Notes under the pieces: generated by a model
Database searches by the model: none
Told to the model about the DNA's origin: nothing
The model's input: the letters and a program-made list of their open reading frames with translations, nothing else
Program-made: the position numbers and the translations under genes
Shown: one piece after another, positions 51,557 to 61,518 of the stretch
Numbering within the stretch: the stretch's first letter is position 1
How the letters are laid out: the number at the start of each line of letters is the position of its first letter
Source of the DNA: Thermoanaerobacterium sp. RBIITD
Lineage (GTDB): Bacteria; Bacillota; Thermoanaerobacteria; Thermoanaerobacterales; Thermoanaerobacteraceae
Assembly: GCF_900205865.1 (NCBI RefSeq)
Contig: NZ_LT906662.1
Location: 3,299,411 to 3,363,410, forward strand
DNA length: 64,000 nucleotides
Reading direction: 5' to 3'

Positions 51557-54500
51557 CTATGCACTTTCTAACTTCAACGATAACAATTTTGAAATACCCT
51601 TTTCTTGCATTGTAACACCATACATAATATCAGCTACAGACATCGTACCTTTTCTATGTGTGACAACAATAAACTGTGAATCTTTAGATAGTTCCTTCAA
51701 GTAAGATGCAAACCTGTCAACATTTGCATCGTCAAGTGCTGCATCAATCTCATCAAGAATGCAAAAGGGCGTAGGCCGTATTAATATCATTGCAAATAAT
51801 AAAGATATTGCAACAAGGGCTTTTTCACCACCTGATAGCAAAGTTATATTTTGCAGTTTTTTACCTGGTGGCTGTACATTTATTTCAACACCTGTGTTTA
51901 ATAAATCATCTGGATCAGTTAAAATCAATTCTGCATGACCACCACCAAATAGCTTTTTAAATGTTTCTTTAAATTGTATCTCTATCAATTTAAAATTATC
52001 TTTGAATTTCGTTTTTATAATTTTATTAGTTTCATCTATCATTAAATTTAATGAGGCCCTCGCATTAATTAAATCGTCATATTGCTTTTTCAAAAAATCG
52101 TACCTTTCTTTAATATTTTTATATTCTTCTATTGAATTTATATTTACTGCACCAAGGTCTCTAATCTCTTTTGTAAGTCTTAAAGAACGTTGCCTTAGTA
52201 TTGCTATATTTTCATTTATTATGTAAGCTTTAGCAGTGCTCAAGGTTATTTCATATTCTTCCCATAAACGATTCTTCATATTTTCAATATCCATCTGTAT
52301 TTTTTGAATGTTTATATCTAATTTGTGCTCTTTTTCTAATTGTTTAGAATGATTTTCTTCGATTATTGCCAAATCCTGTTTTTTATCTTTAAATATAATT
52401 AATTTTTGTTTTAATAAATCATCATATTCTTGTATTAATTTTTTAGTTTCATTAAGTTTATTATTTAATACTTCATTATCATTTATATATTTTTTCTTAT
52501 CATCTTCATACATAACCTTAGAATTTAAATATAATTGAAGGCTATTTTCCATATCATCTATATTTTTTATTAAATTTTCATATTCATCCTGCTTTTCATT
52601 TAATATACGAATTTCGTTTTGTATATTTTGTTCATATTTTGCTAATTCCACTTTATAGTCTGTTAACATTTTTTCCAATTCTATTAATTTTTCACTATTG
52701 TTGTCTTGATTTTCCTTATAATTTTTAATTAAATCATCAATTGACGTCTTTTTTGCTTTAAGGTCCGAAATTTTATTCTCATAATTTTTAATATCATCAA
52801 TATAATTTTTTATAGACTCTTCAACTTGTTTTTTTTCAGCCTCATTATCATTAATTATTGTTGATAATTTTTTTATTTCAAATTCTATGATAGATTTCCG
52901 CTTTTTATATTCTTCTATCTGAGATTCTTCTTTTTTAATATTGGAGAAAATATCCTCAATTTTTCTATCAATCACTTCTCTTTTTCTATTTAAATCTAAT
53001 TTACACTCATCTATATCTTTTAATATTTTTTTTAGATTTAAACATCTGTCATTTAGATTTTTAATATCATCTTTACGTTTTAAAATATTTTGAGATTTAC
53101 GGCTTATGCTTCCCCCTGTAATAGAACCACCTGGGTTTATAACATCACCATTTAGTGTAACAATTTTAAACTGATTTTTGAGCTTTTTTGTTAGCATTAT
53201 TGCAGTATCAATGTCTTTTACAATTACGACTTTCCCTAATATAAACTTTATTGCTTTTTCAATTGATTTATCATACTCAATTATGTCAGACGCAATACCT
53301 ACAACACCGTCAAGTTTATCTATTGATAAATTTAAAGGCTTATAATTAATATTATCTAGAGGTAAGAATGTAGCCCTTCCAAAATTATATTTCTTTAAAA
53401 TTGATATCAATTCCTTAGCTATATCTGTAGATTTAGTTATTATATCCTGAATAGCCGAACCAAGGGCTATTTCAATAGCCAACGAATATACACTATCTAC
53501 CTTAATTAATTCACCAACAACACCAATGACATTAATTTTAAGGTTATTATTATTTTCAATATATTTCATTAAATTTTTTATGCTAAAACTATATCCTTCG
53601 TAAGCCTTTTCCATATCTTTTAATATATTTAACCTTGATATTGTATTGTTAAAATCATTTAATGTTTTTGTATGTTCTCTCACTTGCTCTTCTATTTTAT
53701 CATCTAAGATATTTAATTCCCTTTCTGATAATTTTTTATCATTATATAATCGTGTTATGTCTTCATTTAATAAATTTATTTCATTGTCTATTTTTATTCT
53801 TTCTTCATCTTTTTCGGCAACCTCTTTTTTTAAGCTTTCTTGTGCCTTATTTATATTCAGCAATTTTTCTGTCATATTATTTTTCATAGATAAACTTGTA
53901 GATAGTTTACTTTTGTTTTCAGCGATATCATTTAAAATATCTACTATATCTTCTTTTGCATTTTCAATTTTAATTATTTTTAAATCCTCTTCCTTTTTTA
54001 ATATTTCATATTTTTCTGACCCGTTTTTTAAATTATTTTCTAATTCCTTTTTCTCGGCTTTCAAATTTTCTAAATTGTTTTTAATATTTTCTATATCTTT
54101 TGTTATTAAGTTTACCTTAACCTTACTTTCATTTATAGATTTTTTTAACCTATCAATATTATCCTGACTATTTCTAATTTTTTCATCTAAAACTTCTATC
54201 TTCCCATTTATAGTCTCTATTTCATTGATATATTTAAAATAATTTTCTTTATTTACATCAATACTATTTTTTAATTCATTTATGTTTGATTCTTCTTCTT
54301 CAATTATTCTTTTTTGTTTTTCAATCTCTACCTTTACTTTATTAATTTCTTTTTTTACAAACATATAATCTGTTTCATATTTATTAAGCTTTTTTAATGA
54401 ATCATCTATATTATTAGCATAAATAGTTACATCAACTTTTTTCTTTTCTTCAATAAGCTCTAAATACCTTTCTGCATCTACTTTTTGTTCATATAAAGGA

Positions 54501-55108
54501 TTTAATTGATTTTCAAGTTCATTTATAATATCACTTAATCTATTAATGTTGTCATTTGTAGCAGCAAGCTTTTTTAGTGCCTCTTCCTTTTTGTACTTGT
54601 ATTTTGAAATTCCAGCAGCTTCTTCAAATATTTGTCTTCTGTCTTCTGGGCGTGCCACCAATATCTCATCAATTTTTCCTTGGCTTATAATCGAATATCC
54701 ATCTTTCCCTACTCCTGTATCCATAAAAAGTTCATATATATCTTTTAACCTACACGGAGTTTTATTTATGTAGAACTCACTTTCGCCTGATCTGTATATC
54801 TTTCTTGTAACAACAACTTCTGTAAAATCGAGTGGCAAAGTATGATCACTATTATCAAGTGTTAAATTTACTTCAGCAAACCCAAGGGGTTTTCTCTTTT
54901 CTGTGCCGACAAATATTACATCTTCGAGTTTGTTGCCGCGCAAACTTTTTATACTTTGTTCACCTAGGACGAGCCTTACAGCATCTGATATATTGCTTTT
55001 CCCACTTCCATTAGGTCCTACGATTGCTGTGATACCTCTTTCAAAATTTAATACTACTTTATCTGCAAATGATTTAAATCCAAGTATTTCTAATCTTTTT
55101 AGATACAT
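51557..55108 (-). CDS. smc: SMC chromosome-condensation ATPase
   Basis: A 1183-aa SMC. The N-terminal head has IVGPNGSGKSNISDAVRLVL (Walker A), a long coiled coil, a hinge (about residues 510-660; VVGELIKVDSVYSLAIEIAL, NPGGSITGGS), the second coiled coil, and the C-terminal head with LLSGGEKALVAISLLF and CILDEIDAALDDANVDRFA. It organises and segregates the chromosome with ScpAB. The ATG at 55108 has a G-rich site upstream, and an extended -10 like sequence (TGATAAAAT) lies in the short gap after the spoVS terminator. Confidence 0.98.
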   Translation of the reverse strand: MYLKRLEILGFKSFADKVVLNFERGITAIVGPNGSGKSNISDAVRLVLGEQSIKSLRGNKLEDVIFVGTEKRKPLGFAEVNLTLDNSDHTLPLDFTEVVVTRKIYRSGESEFYINKTPCRLKDIYELFMDTGVGKDGYSIISQGKIDEILVARPEDRRQIFEEAAGISKYKYKKEEALKKLAATNDNINRLSDIINELENQLNPLYEQKVDAERYLELIEEKKKVDVTIYANNIDDSLKKLNKYETDYMFVKKEINKVKVEIEKQKRIIEEEESNINELKNSIDVNKENYFKYINEIETINGKIEVLDEKIRNSQDNIDRLKKSINESKVKVNLITKDIENIKNNLENLKAEKKELENNLKNGSEKYEILKKEEDLKIIKIENAKEDIVDILNDIAENKSKLSTSLSMKNNMTEKLLNINKAQESLKKEVAEKDEERIKIDNEINLLNEDITRLYNDKKLSERELNILDDKIEEQVREHTKTLNDFNNTISRLNILKDMEKAYEGYSFSIKNLMKYIENNNNLKINVIGVVGELIKVDSVYSLAIEIALGSAIQDIITKSTDIAKELISILKKYNFGRATFLPLDNINYKPLNLSIDKLDGVVGIASDIIEYDKSIEKAIKFILGKVVIVKDIDTAIMLTKKLKNQFKIVTLNGDVINPGGSITGGSISRKSQNILKRKDDIKNLNDRCLNLKKILKDIDECKLDLNRKREVIDRKIEDIFSNIKKEESQIEEYKKRKSIIEFEIKKLSTIINDNEAEKKQVEESIKNYIDDIKNYENKISDLKAKKTSIDDLIKNYKENQDNNSEKLIELEKMLTDYKVELAKYEQNIQNEIRILNEKQDEYENLIKNIDDMENSLQLYLNSKVMYEDDKKKYINDNEVLNNKLNETKKLIQEYDDLLKQKLIIFKDKKQDLAIIEENHSKQLEKEHKLDINIQKIQMDIENMKNRLWEEYEITLSTAKAYIINENIAILRQRSLRLTKEIRDLGAVNINSIEEYKNIKERYDFLKKQYDDLINARASLNLMIDETNKIIKTKFKDNFKLIEIQFKETFKKLFGGGHAELILTDPDDLLNTGVEINVQPPGKKLQNITLLSGGEKALVAISLLFAMILIRPTPFCILDEIDAALDDANVDRFASYLKELSKDSQFIVVTHRKGTMSVADIMYGVTMQEKGISKLLSLKLESA

Positions 55109-55173
55109 AAAACCCCCCCTGCTCAATTAATTTTATCATAATTTTATTCAATTTTCACCATAAAATAATTAAA

Positions 55174-55189
55174 ACCTGCTTTAGCAGGT
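55174..55189 (-). terminator. Intrinsic terminator of spoVS
   Basis: A 6-bp stem (acctgc / gcaggt) with a UAAA loop, followed by a run of U in the minus-strand transcript, a few bases after the spoVS stop. It insulates smc. Confidence 0.8.
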
Positions 55190-55194
55190 CTTAA

Positions 55195-55455
55195 TTATCT
55201 TGGTTCTACTATGAACTTTATTGCAGTTCGCACCTCTCCATTAATATCTATTTCTGAAAAAGCTGGTATAGTAATCAAGTCAATTCCGTTTGGTGCTACA
55301 AATCCTCTCGCAATTGCAATTGCTTTTACAGCTTGATTTACAGCGCCAGCACCTACTGCCTGTATCTCTGCTACAGATTTATCTCTTAAAACAGCTGCTA
55401 ACGCCCCTGCTACAGATTTAGGTTGAGATTTAGCTGATACTTTTAGAACTTCCAC
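55195..55455 (-). CDS. spoVS: Stage V sporulation protein S
   Basis: The 86-aa SpoVS is strongly conserved: VLKVSAKSQPKSVAGALAAV, AEIQAVGAGAVNQAVKAIAI and GIDLITIPAFSEIDINGEVR. It is an Alba-like nucleic-acid binding fold protein needed for coat assembly and cortex in Bacillus, so the host is a spore-former. The GTG start has AAGGAGG 8 bases upstream. A SigH-type promoter lies at 55500-55526. Confidence 0.97.
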   Translation of the reverse strand: MEVLKVSAKSQPKSVAGALAAVLRDKSVAEIQAVGAGAVNQAVKAIAIARGFVAPNGIDLITIPAFSEIDINGEVRTAIKFIVEPR

Positions 55456-55499
55456 TATAATAACCTCCTTAGAAATATTGAAAATGAATACAAATATAT

Positions 55500-55526
55500 A
55501 TTCTATATATATTTGTTAAATCCTTC
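55500..55526 (-). promoter_or_regulatory. SigH-type promoter of spoVS
   Basis: GAAGGATTT (55518-55526, minus) matches the SigH -35 form RWAGGAWWT at every position, and AGAAT (55500-55504) matches HGAAT after a 13-base spacer. spoVS is SigH-dependent in Bacillus subtilis, so the site fits the known regulation. Confidence 0.8.
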
Positions 55527-55549
55527 TTTTTTAAAAAATTTTTTAGAGA

Positions 55550-56614
55550 TTATGTAGTGGTTTTGCCAATAAAACTTTTTAGAGAATCGCTATATATATT
55601 ATCATTAAATTTTATGCATACATCGTCTAAAGGTACTTCGTCTTTTTGTCCTATAGTTATATAAACATTATATTTTGCCTCCAAATATTTCTTATTTATC
55701 TTTTTTTGCCCAGTAACAATCGATACAAACTTAGGATTAGTATAAATAGTTACTAAACCATCCCTTATGTTGTTATTATAGAAAATATTATCCACCATAT
55801 CCTTTACTATTGATGATTTTACTAATTGACCGAATGCAGGATGAAATGGTCCTGCAATTATATCTCCATTCGTATTTATATTTTTCGTAGTTTGGAGTCC
55901 TATCCTAATAACATCAATGTTATTTCTTATAAATTTTATATATAATTCTTTGGAAAGTTCTACTGCATCATTTAGATTTATTGGTTTATATAATCCATCT
56001 TTATACATTTTTTCAAGATATGTTCCTTTAACAACGAGGGTTGGATAAATTCTAACAAAATCTGGCTTTAATGATATTATTTTTTCTGCTGTTTTTATCG
56101 CTTTTTTTTCGTCATCTCCTGGCAATCCAATCATCATTTGAAGTCCTAAGGTAAAACCGTTTTTTTTAATCAAATAGGATGCATTTATAACATCTTTTTC
56201 AGTATGTCCCCTTTGGCTTTTTATAAGCACATCTTTGTCCATACTTTGAACACCCAATTCGATAATTGATACACCATAATATTTTAAATTAGTCAAAATT
56301 GTATCATTGATATAATCTGGCCTTGTAGAAAGGCGTATTGCATCTATCTCCCCCATATCAAGGTATTTTTTGGCAATATTTAAATATCTTTTTTGATCAT
56401 CTATTGGAATACCTGTAAAACTCCCACCGTAAAATGAGACCTCGATTCTTGAATCAGTAGGTATTGTTTTTAAATAATTTATTATTGTATTATTGACGAA
56501 TTCCTCATCAATGATACATTTTGAACCCGTAATCTCGTTTTGGTTGCAAAAAACACATTTATGAGGGCATCCTAAATGTGGTATAAATATCGGTATAATG
56601 TACATGTTCTTCAT
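55550..56614 (-). CDS. Elp3-like radical-SAM protein
   Basis: A 354-aa protein with HLGCPHKCVFCNQNEI, the CxxxCxxC radical-SAM motif near the N-terminus, then EVSFYGGSFTGIP, RLSTRPDYIND, IELGVQSMDKDVL and GLQMMIGLPGDD, all typical of the Elp3/YhcC radical-SAM group. The acetyltransferase half of full Elp3 is absent. tRNA-modifying or methylthio-type roles have been suggested for relatives; the substrate here is unknown. The ATG at 56614 overlaps the rnc stop (ATGA). Confidence 0.88.
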   Translation of the reverse strand: MKNMYIIPIFIPHLGCPHKCVFCNQNEITGSKCIIDEEFVNNTIINYLKTIPTDSRIEVSFYGGSFTGIPIDDQKRYLNIAKKYLDMGEIDAIRLSTRPDYINDTILTNLKYYGVSIIELGVQSMDKDVLIKSQRGHTEKDVINASYLIKKNGFTLGLQMMIGLPGDDEKKAIKTAEKIISLKPDFVRIYPTLVVKGTYLEKMYKDGLYKPINLNDAVELSKELYIKFIRNNIDVIRIGLQTTKNINTNGDIIAGPFHPAFGQLVKSSIVKDMVDNIFYNNNIRDGLVTIYTNPKFVSIVTGQKKINKKYLEAKYNVYITIGQKDEVPLDDVCIKFNDNIYSDSLKSFIGKTTT

Positions 56615-57312
56615 TTTATTATTCCCATCTTGCTTAGCGCTTCCATTGCAGCAAATTGTTCCGCTTCTTTTTTGCTTTTGCCGCATCCCTTGCCAAGTAA
56701 ATTTTTCCCTACATATACTTCTATCACAAATACCTTATTGTGGTCCGGTCCATATTCATCTATAATCATATAATTAATCTTTCCAATACCCATCTTTTGT
56801 GAAACTTCTTGTAACTTCGTTTTATAATCACGATATATAAGACCACTTAAAACTTCTTTTATTATTTCATCAAAAAGATCTAATACAATTTTACTAACAG
56901 TATTAAGATCTGAATCTAAGTAAATGGCAGCAATTAATGCTTCCATAGCATCAGCAAGTATAGATTCTCTGTCACGACCACCGGTCATTTCTTCGCCTTT
57001 CCCCATAAGCAGATATTTACCAAGACCTATTTCTCGAGCACACCTAGCAAGAGATGGTTCACATACTATCTCTGACCTGTATTTTGAAAGATAACCTTCT
57101 TCTAAGTCTCTTCTTTTTTTATACAGATATTCACTTATAACAATGCTTAAAACAGAGTCACCAAGAAACTCTAATCTTTCGTTGTTGATACCGATATTCT
57201 TACTTTCATTTGCCCAAGAACTATGTGTCAATGCCTGTTTAAGCAAAATCTTATTTTTAAAAACATATTTAATTTTTTCTTCTAACACATCATATTTATT
57301 ACTATTTTCCAC
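56611..57312 (-). CDS. rnc: Ribonuclease III
   Basis: About 233 aa. The catalytic domain has LTHSSWANE, NERLEFLGDSVLSIVISEYL (the RNase III signature) and ADAMEALIAAIYLD; the C-terminal dsRNA-binding domain has DYKTKLQEVSQKMG and GCGKSKKEAEQFAAMEAL. It processes rRNA and structured mRNAs. A GTG at 57312 is chosen (AGAGG 7 bases upstream, no overlap); an ATG at 57354 inside fabF is the alternative. Confidence 0.95.
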   Translation of the reverse strand: MENSNKYDVLEEKIKYVFKNKILLKQALTHSSWANESKNIGINNERLEFLGDSVLSIVISEYLYKKRRDLEEGYLSKYRSEIVCEPSLARCAREIGLGKYLLMGKGEEMTGGRDRESILADAMEALIAAIYLDSDLNTVSKIVLDLFDEIIKEVLSGLIYRDYKTKLQEVSQKMGIGKINYMIIDEYGPDHNKVFVIEVYVGKNLLGKGCGKSKKEAEQFAAMEALSKMGIIK

Positions 57313-57325
57313 ATTTATGCCTCTT

Positions 57326-58555
57326 TCAATATTTTTTGAATAGAAGTGTTGCATTATGGCCTCCAAACCCAAAGGAATTTGATAAAGCATATTGAATGTC
57401 AATATTTACTGCTTTATTAGGAACATAATCCAAATCGCATTCTGGATCAGGTGTTTCATAGTTTATTGTTGGAGGGATTATACCGTTTTTTATAGCTAAT
57501 ATTGTCGCAATAGCTTCGACAGCACCTGATGCGCCAAGCATATGACCTGTCATTGATTTTGTTGAACTTACTTTAAGCTTGTATGCATGCTTTCCAAATA
57601 TATTTTTAATAGCCATTGTTTCATATTTATCGTTATATTCAGTTGAAGTTCCATGAGCATTTATATAATCTATATCTTCAGGATTTATATTAGCATCTTT
57701 TAACGCAAGCTTCATTGCTCTAGCCGCACCCGCACCTTCAGGAGCTGGTGCTGTAATATGGTATGCGTCAGCGGTTGCACCATAACCGACTATTTCTGCA
57801 TAAATATTTGCTCCTCTATTTAAAGCATGTTCTAAGGATTCAAGTATAAGTGTTCCAGAACCTTCACCCATAATAAATCCATTTCTATTTGCATCAAAAG
57901 GTCTACAAGCTGTTTTTGGATCTTCATTTGTAGACATTGCTTTCATTGAGCAAAAGCCAGCAATAGATAAAGGTGTTATAGCAGCTTCACTACCACCCGT
58001 CACCATAACATCTGCATCACCTCTTTCTATGACTTTAAAGGCATCACCAATTGCATTTGAACTTGATGCACAAGCATTAATTATCGTCTCGTTATGGCCT
58101 TTCAGACCAAAAGTAATTGATATGAGTCCAGCAGCCATATCTGCTATCATCATAGGTATAAAAAATGGACTAACTCTGCCGGGACCTTTTTCCATCAGTA
58201 TATTATGCTGGTTTTCTAATGTTTCTATACCACCTATTCCTGATCCATATATTACACCAATTTTATCAAGATTTTCTTTTTCTAAGTCAAGTTTTGAATC
58301 AATTAATGCCATTCTAGTTGATGCCAACGCAAATTGAGTAAATCTATCCATCCTTTTAGCTTCTTTTTTATCTATATATTTTGTCGGCTCAAAATCTTTT
58401 ACTTCTGCCGCTAATTTTGTAGGATACGAAGATGTATCGAATTTAGTTATTCTATCTATCCCTGATTTACCATTAATAAGCGAATCCCAAAATTCGTTTA
58501 TGTCTTTTCCTATTGGGGTTATTGCCCCTATCCCGGTTATAACAACCCTATTCAT
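57326..58555 (-). CDS. fabF: FabF, beta-ketoacyl-ACP synthase II
   Basis: A 409-aa condensing enzyme for chain elongation. The active Cys is in [14 protein letters not shown] (about residue 163), and the two His in [14 protein letters not shown] and [15 protein letters not shown]. It starts [20 protein letters not shown] and ends [14 protein letters not shown]. It follows acpP after a perfect hairpin. Confidence 0.98.
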   Translation of the reverse strand: MNRVVITGIGAITPIGKDINEFWDSLINGKSGIDRITKFDTSSYPTKLAAEVKDFEPTKYIDKKEAKRMDRFTQFALASTRMALIDSKLDLEKENLDKIGVIYGSGIGGIETLENQHNILMEKGPGRVSPFFIPMMIADMAAGLISITFGLKGHNETIINACASSSNAIGDAFKVIERGDADVMVTGGSEAAITPLSIAGFCSMKAMSTNEDPKTACRPFDANRNGFIMGEGSGTLILESLEHALNRGANIYAEIVGYGATADAYHITAPAPEGAGAARAMKLALKDANINPEDIDYINAHGTSTEYNDKYETMAIKNIFGKHAYKLKVSSTKSMTGHMLGASGAVEAIATILAIKNGIIPPTINYETPDPECDLDYVPNKAVNIDIQYALSNSFGFGGHNATLLFKKY

Positions 58556-58588
58556 AGTTAAACCTCCATTGCTTATTTAAATTATCGA

Positions 58589-58616
58589 ATTAAGTCCCGC
58601 TTTTGCGGGACTTAAT
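58589..58616 (-). terminator. Perfect 12-bp hairpin between acpP and fabF
   Basis: attaagtcccgc (58589-58600) pairs with gcgggacttaat (58605-58616) around a TTTT loop (AAAA in the transcript). It begins 1 base after the acpP stop and has no downstream U run. It probably stabilises the very abundant acpP message, or only partly terminates. Confidence 0.7.
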
Positions 58617-58617
58617 A

Positions 58618-58848
58618 TTATTTTTCAAGATTTTTTAAATACTCAACTACATCTCCAACGGTTTTGATTTTTTCTGCATCTTCATCGGGAATTTCAACAT
58701 CAAACTCTTCCTCAAGTGCCATAATAAGCTCAACTATATCTAAGGAATCTGCTCCAAGGTCATCTATAAATGATGATTCCATAGTAACTTCTTCAGGATC
58801 AACACCTAACTGCTCAACTATAATATCTCTGATTTTTTCAAATTCCAT
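58618..58848 (-). CDS. acpP: Acyl carrier protein
   Basis: A 76-aa carrier with the phosphopantetheine Ser in [20 protein letters not shown]. It is acidic, four-helix in size, and sits between fabG and fabF as usual. The ATG at 58848 has AGGAGGTG upstream. Confidence 0.98.
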   Translation of the reverse strand: MEFEKIRDIIVEQLGVDPEEVTMESSFIDDLGADSLDIVELIMALEEEFDVEIPDEDAEKIKTVGDVVEYLKNLEK

Positions 58849-58888
58849 ATAATTCACCTCCTCTCAAAATATTTATATTAGAATAATA

Positions 58889-59632
58889 TTACATTACCAT
58901 TCCTCCGTCAACATTTATTACCTGCCCTGTAATGTAATCTGAAGCATTACTTGCCAAAAAAGATACTACATTTGCTATATCACTAGGATTTCCTGCTCTT
59001 TTTAATGGAATTGAGTTTATCATACTTTCTTTTGTAGTTTCATTTAATACTTCGGTCATGTCGGTTTCTATATAACCTGGTGCAATTGCATTTACAGTAA
59101 TTCCTCTTGAAGCAAGCTCTTTAGCTACAGACTTTGTTAATCCAATTATACCAGCCTTTGACGCCGCATAGTTAACCTGACCGGCGTTTCCAATAATACC
59201 TACTATAGAAGAAATATTTATTATTTTACCTTTTCTTCTTTTTATCATATACTTTGAAATAAATTTTATTACATTAAATGTTCCCTTTAAATTAGTATTT
59301 ATGACATTATCCCAATCATCTTCAGACATTCTAAGAATAAGGTTATCTTTTGTAATACCAGCATTATTAACGACAACGTCTATAAAGCCATATCTCTCTA
59401 TAATATTATTTATCATTTCTTCAACCTGCTTATAGTCAGAAATATCGCATTTTATTGCATATGCATCAACACCAAATTTTTTGGCTTCTAATACCGTTTC
59501 ATCTGCACTTTTAGAACTTTTTGAGTAATTGATAACAACATTATAACCATCTTCCGCTAATTTTAAAGCAATCGCTCTTCCGATACCTCTTCCGCCACCC
59601 GTAACTAATGCTGTTTTTATTTCCCTTTCCAT
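58889..59632 (-). CDS. fabG: FabG, 3-oxoacyl-ACP reductase
   Basis: A 247-aa short-chain dehydrogenase using NADPH: cofactor loop VTGGGRGIGRAIALKL, NNAGITKDNLILRM, catalytic Ser (INISSIVGIIGNAG) and YxxxK (VNYAASKAGIIGLTKS), ending SDYITGQVINVDGGMVM. Overlaps the fabD stop by one base. Confidence 0.97.
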   Translation of the reverse strand: MEREIKTALVTGGGRGIGRAIALKLAEDGYNVVINYSKSSKSADETVLEAKKFGVDAYAIKCDISDYKQVEEMINNIIERYGFIDVVVNNAGITKDNLILRMSEDDWDNVINTNLKGTFNVIKFISKYMIKRRKGKIINISSIVGIIGNAGQVNYAASKAGIIGLTKSVAKELASRGITVNAIAPGYIETDMTEVLNETTKESMINSIPLKRAGNPSDIANVVSFLASNASDYITGQVINVDGGMVM

Positions 59633-60564
59633 TAATTTACCTCCAAACTCGATAGAAGTTTATCAAGTGTGCCCATATCTTCAAAATTAACCGCTTTTTT
59701 GGTCTTATCTATCCTCTTCACAAATCCAGTGAGAGTTTTCCCTGGACCTATTTCAATAAACGTATCCACATTATCTCCAATCATTCTCCTTATAGATTGC
59801 TCCCATAAAACAGGGCTGCTTACCTGTTTAACCAACATTTTTTTAACTTCATCTATTCTTTCATAGTCTGCAGTAACATTAGTTATGACAGGAACAGACA
59901 TATCATATGTATAAATCTCTTTCAAATCTCCTTCCAGCTTAAAACCAGCTTCTTTAAGCATGCTGCAGTGGAATGGAGCACTTACTGAAAGCATAACAGC
60001 TTTTTTCGCACCTTTAGTCTTAGCCAGTTCAACAGCCTTTTCTAATGCTTTAATTTCACCTGCTATTGACAACTGACCTGGACAATTATAATTCGCCGGC
60101 TCCACAATTCCAACGTCCTTTACATCACAGCATATCTTTTCTACAGTTTCGTTATCAAGACCTATAATCGCTGCCATTCCTCCTATTCCGATGGGAACAG
60201 CATTTTGCATATACTCTCCTCTTTTTTTTACAAGTTTTACTGCATCTTTAAACGACAGTACACCTGAATATACAAGTGCACTATATTCTCCTAAACTCAA
60301 ACCGGCAGTTACATCTGCCTTTATACCTTTATTTGATAAAACTTTTGTCAGTGCAACGCTTACAGTCAAAATAGCAGGTTGAGTATTTTCCGTCTTCATA
60401 AGTTCTTCATCTGGACCTTCAAAGCAAAGTCTTGCGATATCATATCCTAATGAATCATTAGCTTCTTCAAAAATTTCTCTTGCTTCGCTAAAATTCTCAT
60501 AGATTTCTTTTCCCATTCCAGTATATTGTGCACCTTGACCTGGATAAATAAATGCAATTTTCAT
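59632..60564 (-). CDS. fabD: FabD, malonyl-CoA:ACP transacylase
   Basis: The 310-aa enzyme loads malonyl groups on ACP. It starts KIAFIYPGQGAQYTGMGKEI, the active Ser is in TAGLSLGEYSALVYSG (GxSxG, about residue 90), and the His in VSAPFHCSMLKEAG. It is coupled by TAATG overlaps to fabK and fabG. Confidence 0.97.
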   Translation of the reverse strand: MKIAFIYPGQGAQYTGMGKEIYENFSEAREIFEEANDSLGYDIARLCFEGPDEELMKTENTQPAILTVSVALTKVLSNKGIKADVTAGLSLGEYSALVYSGVLSFKDAVKLVKKRGEYMQNAVPIGIGGMAAIIGLDNETVEKICCDVKDVGIVEPANYNCPGQLSIAGEIKALEKAVELAKTKGAKKAVMLSVSAPFHCSMLKEAGFKLEGDLKEIYTYDMSVPVITNVTADYERIDEVKKMLVKQVSSPVLWEQSIRRMIGDNVDTFIEIGPGKTLTGFVKRIDKTKKAVNFEDMGTLDKLLSSLEVN

Positions 60565-61508
60565 TATTCCAAGCCTCCATATAATTGTTTAATAATTTTT
60601 TGAGCATCATCAAATAATTCTTCTATTATCTCTTTTACAGGCTTTATGTCATTAATAAGCCCTGATATTTGACCAGCCATCACAGAACCATTTAAAACAT
60701 CGCCATATACTACAGCATCTCTTAATTTACCTGCTCCTAATTTCTCCAGTTCCTCTTTCGATGCTCCGTTCTGCTCAGCTTTCTCAAACTCCCTTGTAAG
60801 GTGGTTCTTTAAAGACCTGACTGGATGTCCAGTTGTCCTTCCCGTTACAACTGCATCTCTGTCTTTTGCATTTACAATGTACTCTTTGTACTTTTCATTT
60901 GCTGTACATTCTGTAGAACACACAAATCTTGTGCCTAATTGTACACCAGATGCTCCAAGGCAAAAAGCAGCAGCAACACCTCTTCCATCACCTATACCAC
61001 CTGCTGCAATAACTGGTATTTTTACGGCATCGACAACTTGTGGTACAAGTGCCATGGTTGTTAATTCTCCTATATGACCTCCAGATTCTGTTCCTTCAGC
61101 AATAACTGCATCAACGCCTATCGATTCCATTCTTTTCGCCAGCGCCACAGAAGGTACCACAGGTACAACTTTTATATCTTTTTCCTTTAATCTACTTATA
61201 TATTTACCTGGATTTCCCGCACCGGTAGTTATTAAGCTTACCTTCTCTTCTAGGACAGTTTCCATTACTTCATCTACAAAAGGTGACATTAACATTACAT
61301 TAACTCCAAAAGGTTTATCGGTTAATTTTCTTGCCTTATGTATCTGTTCTTTAACAAAGCTCGCAGGTGCATTTCCCGCACCAATTATTCCAAGGCCTCC
61401 AGCATTAGATACAGCAGCTGCTAATTCGGCTGTTGCAACCCATGCCATACCACCTTGAAATATAGGATATTTTAAGCCAAATAAATCCATTAATCTGGTT
61501 TTAAACAT
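60564..61508 (-). CDS. fabK: FabK, enoyl-ACP reductase II (FMN)
   Basis: A 314-aa flavin TIM-barrel enzyme: LKYPIFQGGMAWVATAELAA, LGIIGAGNAPASFV, EGTESGGHIGE, IPVIAAGGIGDGRGVAAAFC, LGASGVQLGTRFVCSTECTA. No FabI-type SDR lies in this operon, so FabK likely does the last reduction step of the cycle; FabK-type enzymes are triclosan-insensitive in known cases. Confidence 0.96.
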   Translation of the reverse strand: MFKTRLMDLFGLKYPIFQGGMAWVATAELAAAVSNAGGLGIIGAGNAPASFVKEQIHKARKLTDKPFGVNVMLMSPFVDEVMETVLEEKVSLITTGAGNPGKYISRLKEKDIKVVPVVPSVALAKRMESIGVDAVIAEGTESGGHIGELTTMALVPQVVDAVKIPVIAAGGIGDGRGVAAAFCLGASGVQLGTRFVCSTECTANEKYKEYIVNAKDRDAVVTGRTTGHPVRSLKNHLTREFEKAEQNGASKEELEKLGAGKLRDAVVYGDVLNGSVMAGQISGLINDIKPVKEIIEELFDDAQKIIKQLYGGLE

Positions 61509-61518
61509 AACCTCACTC

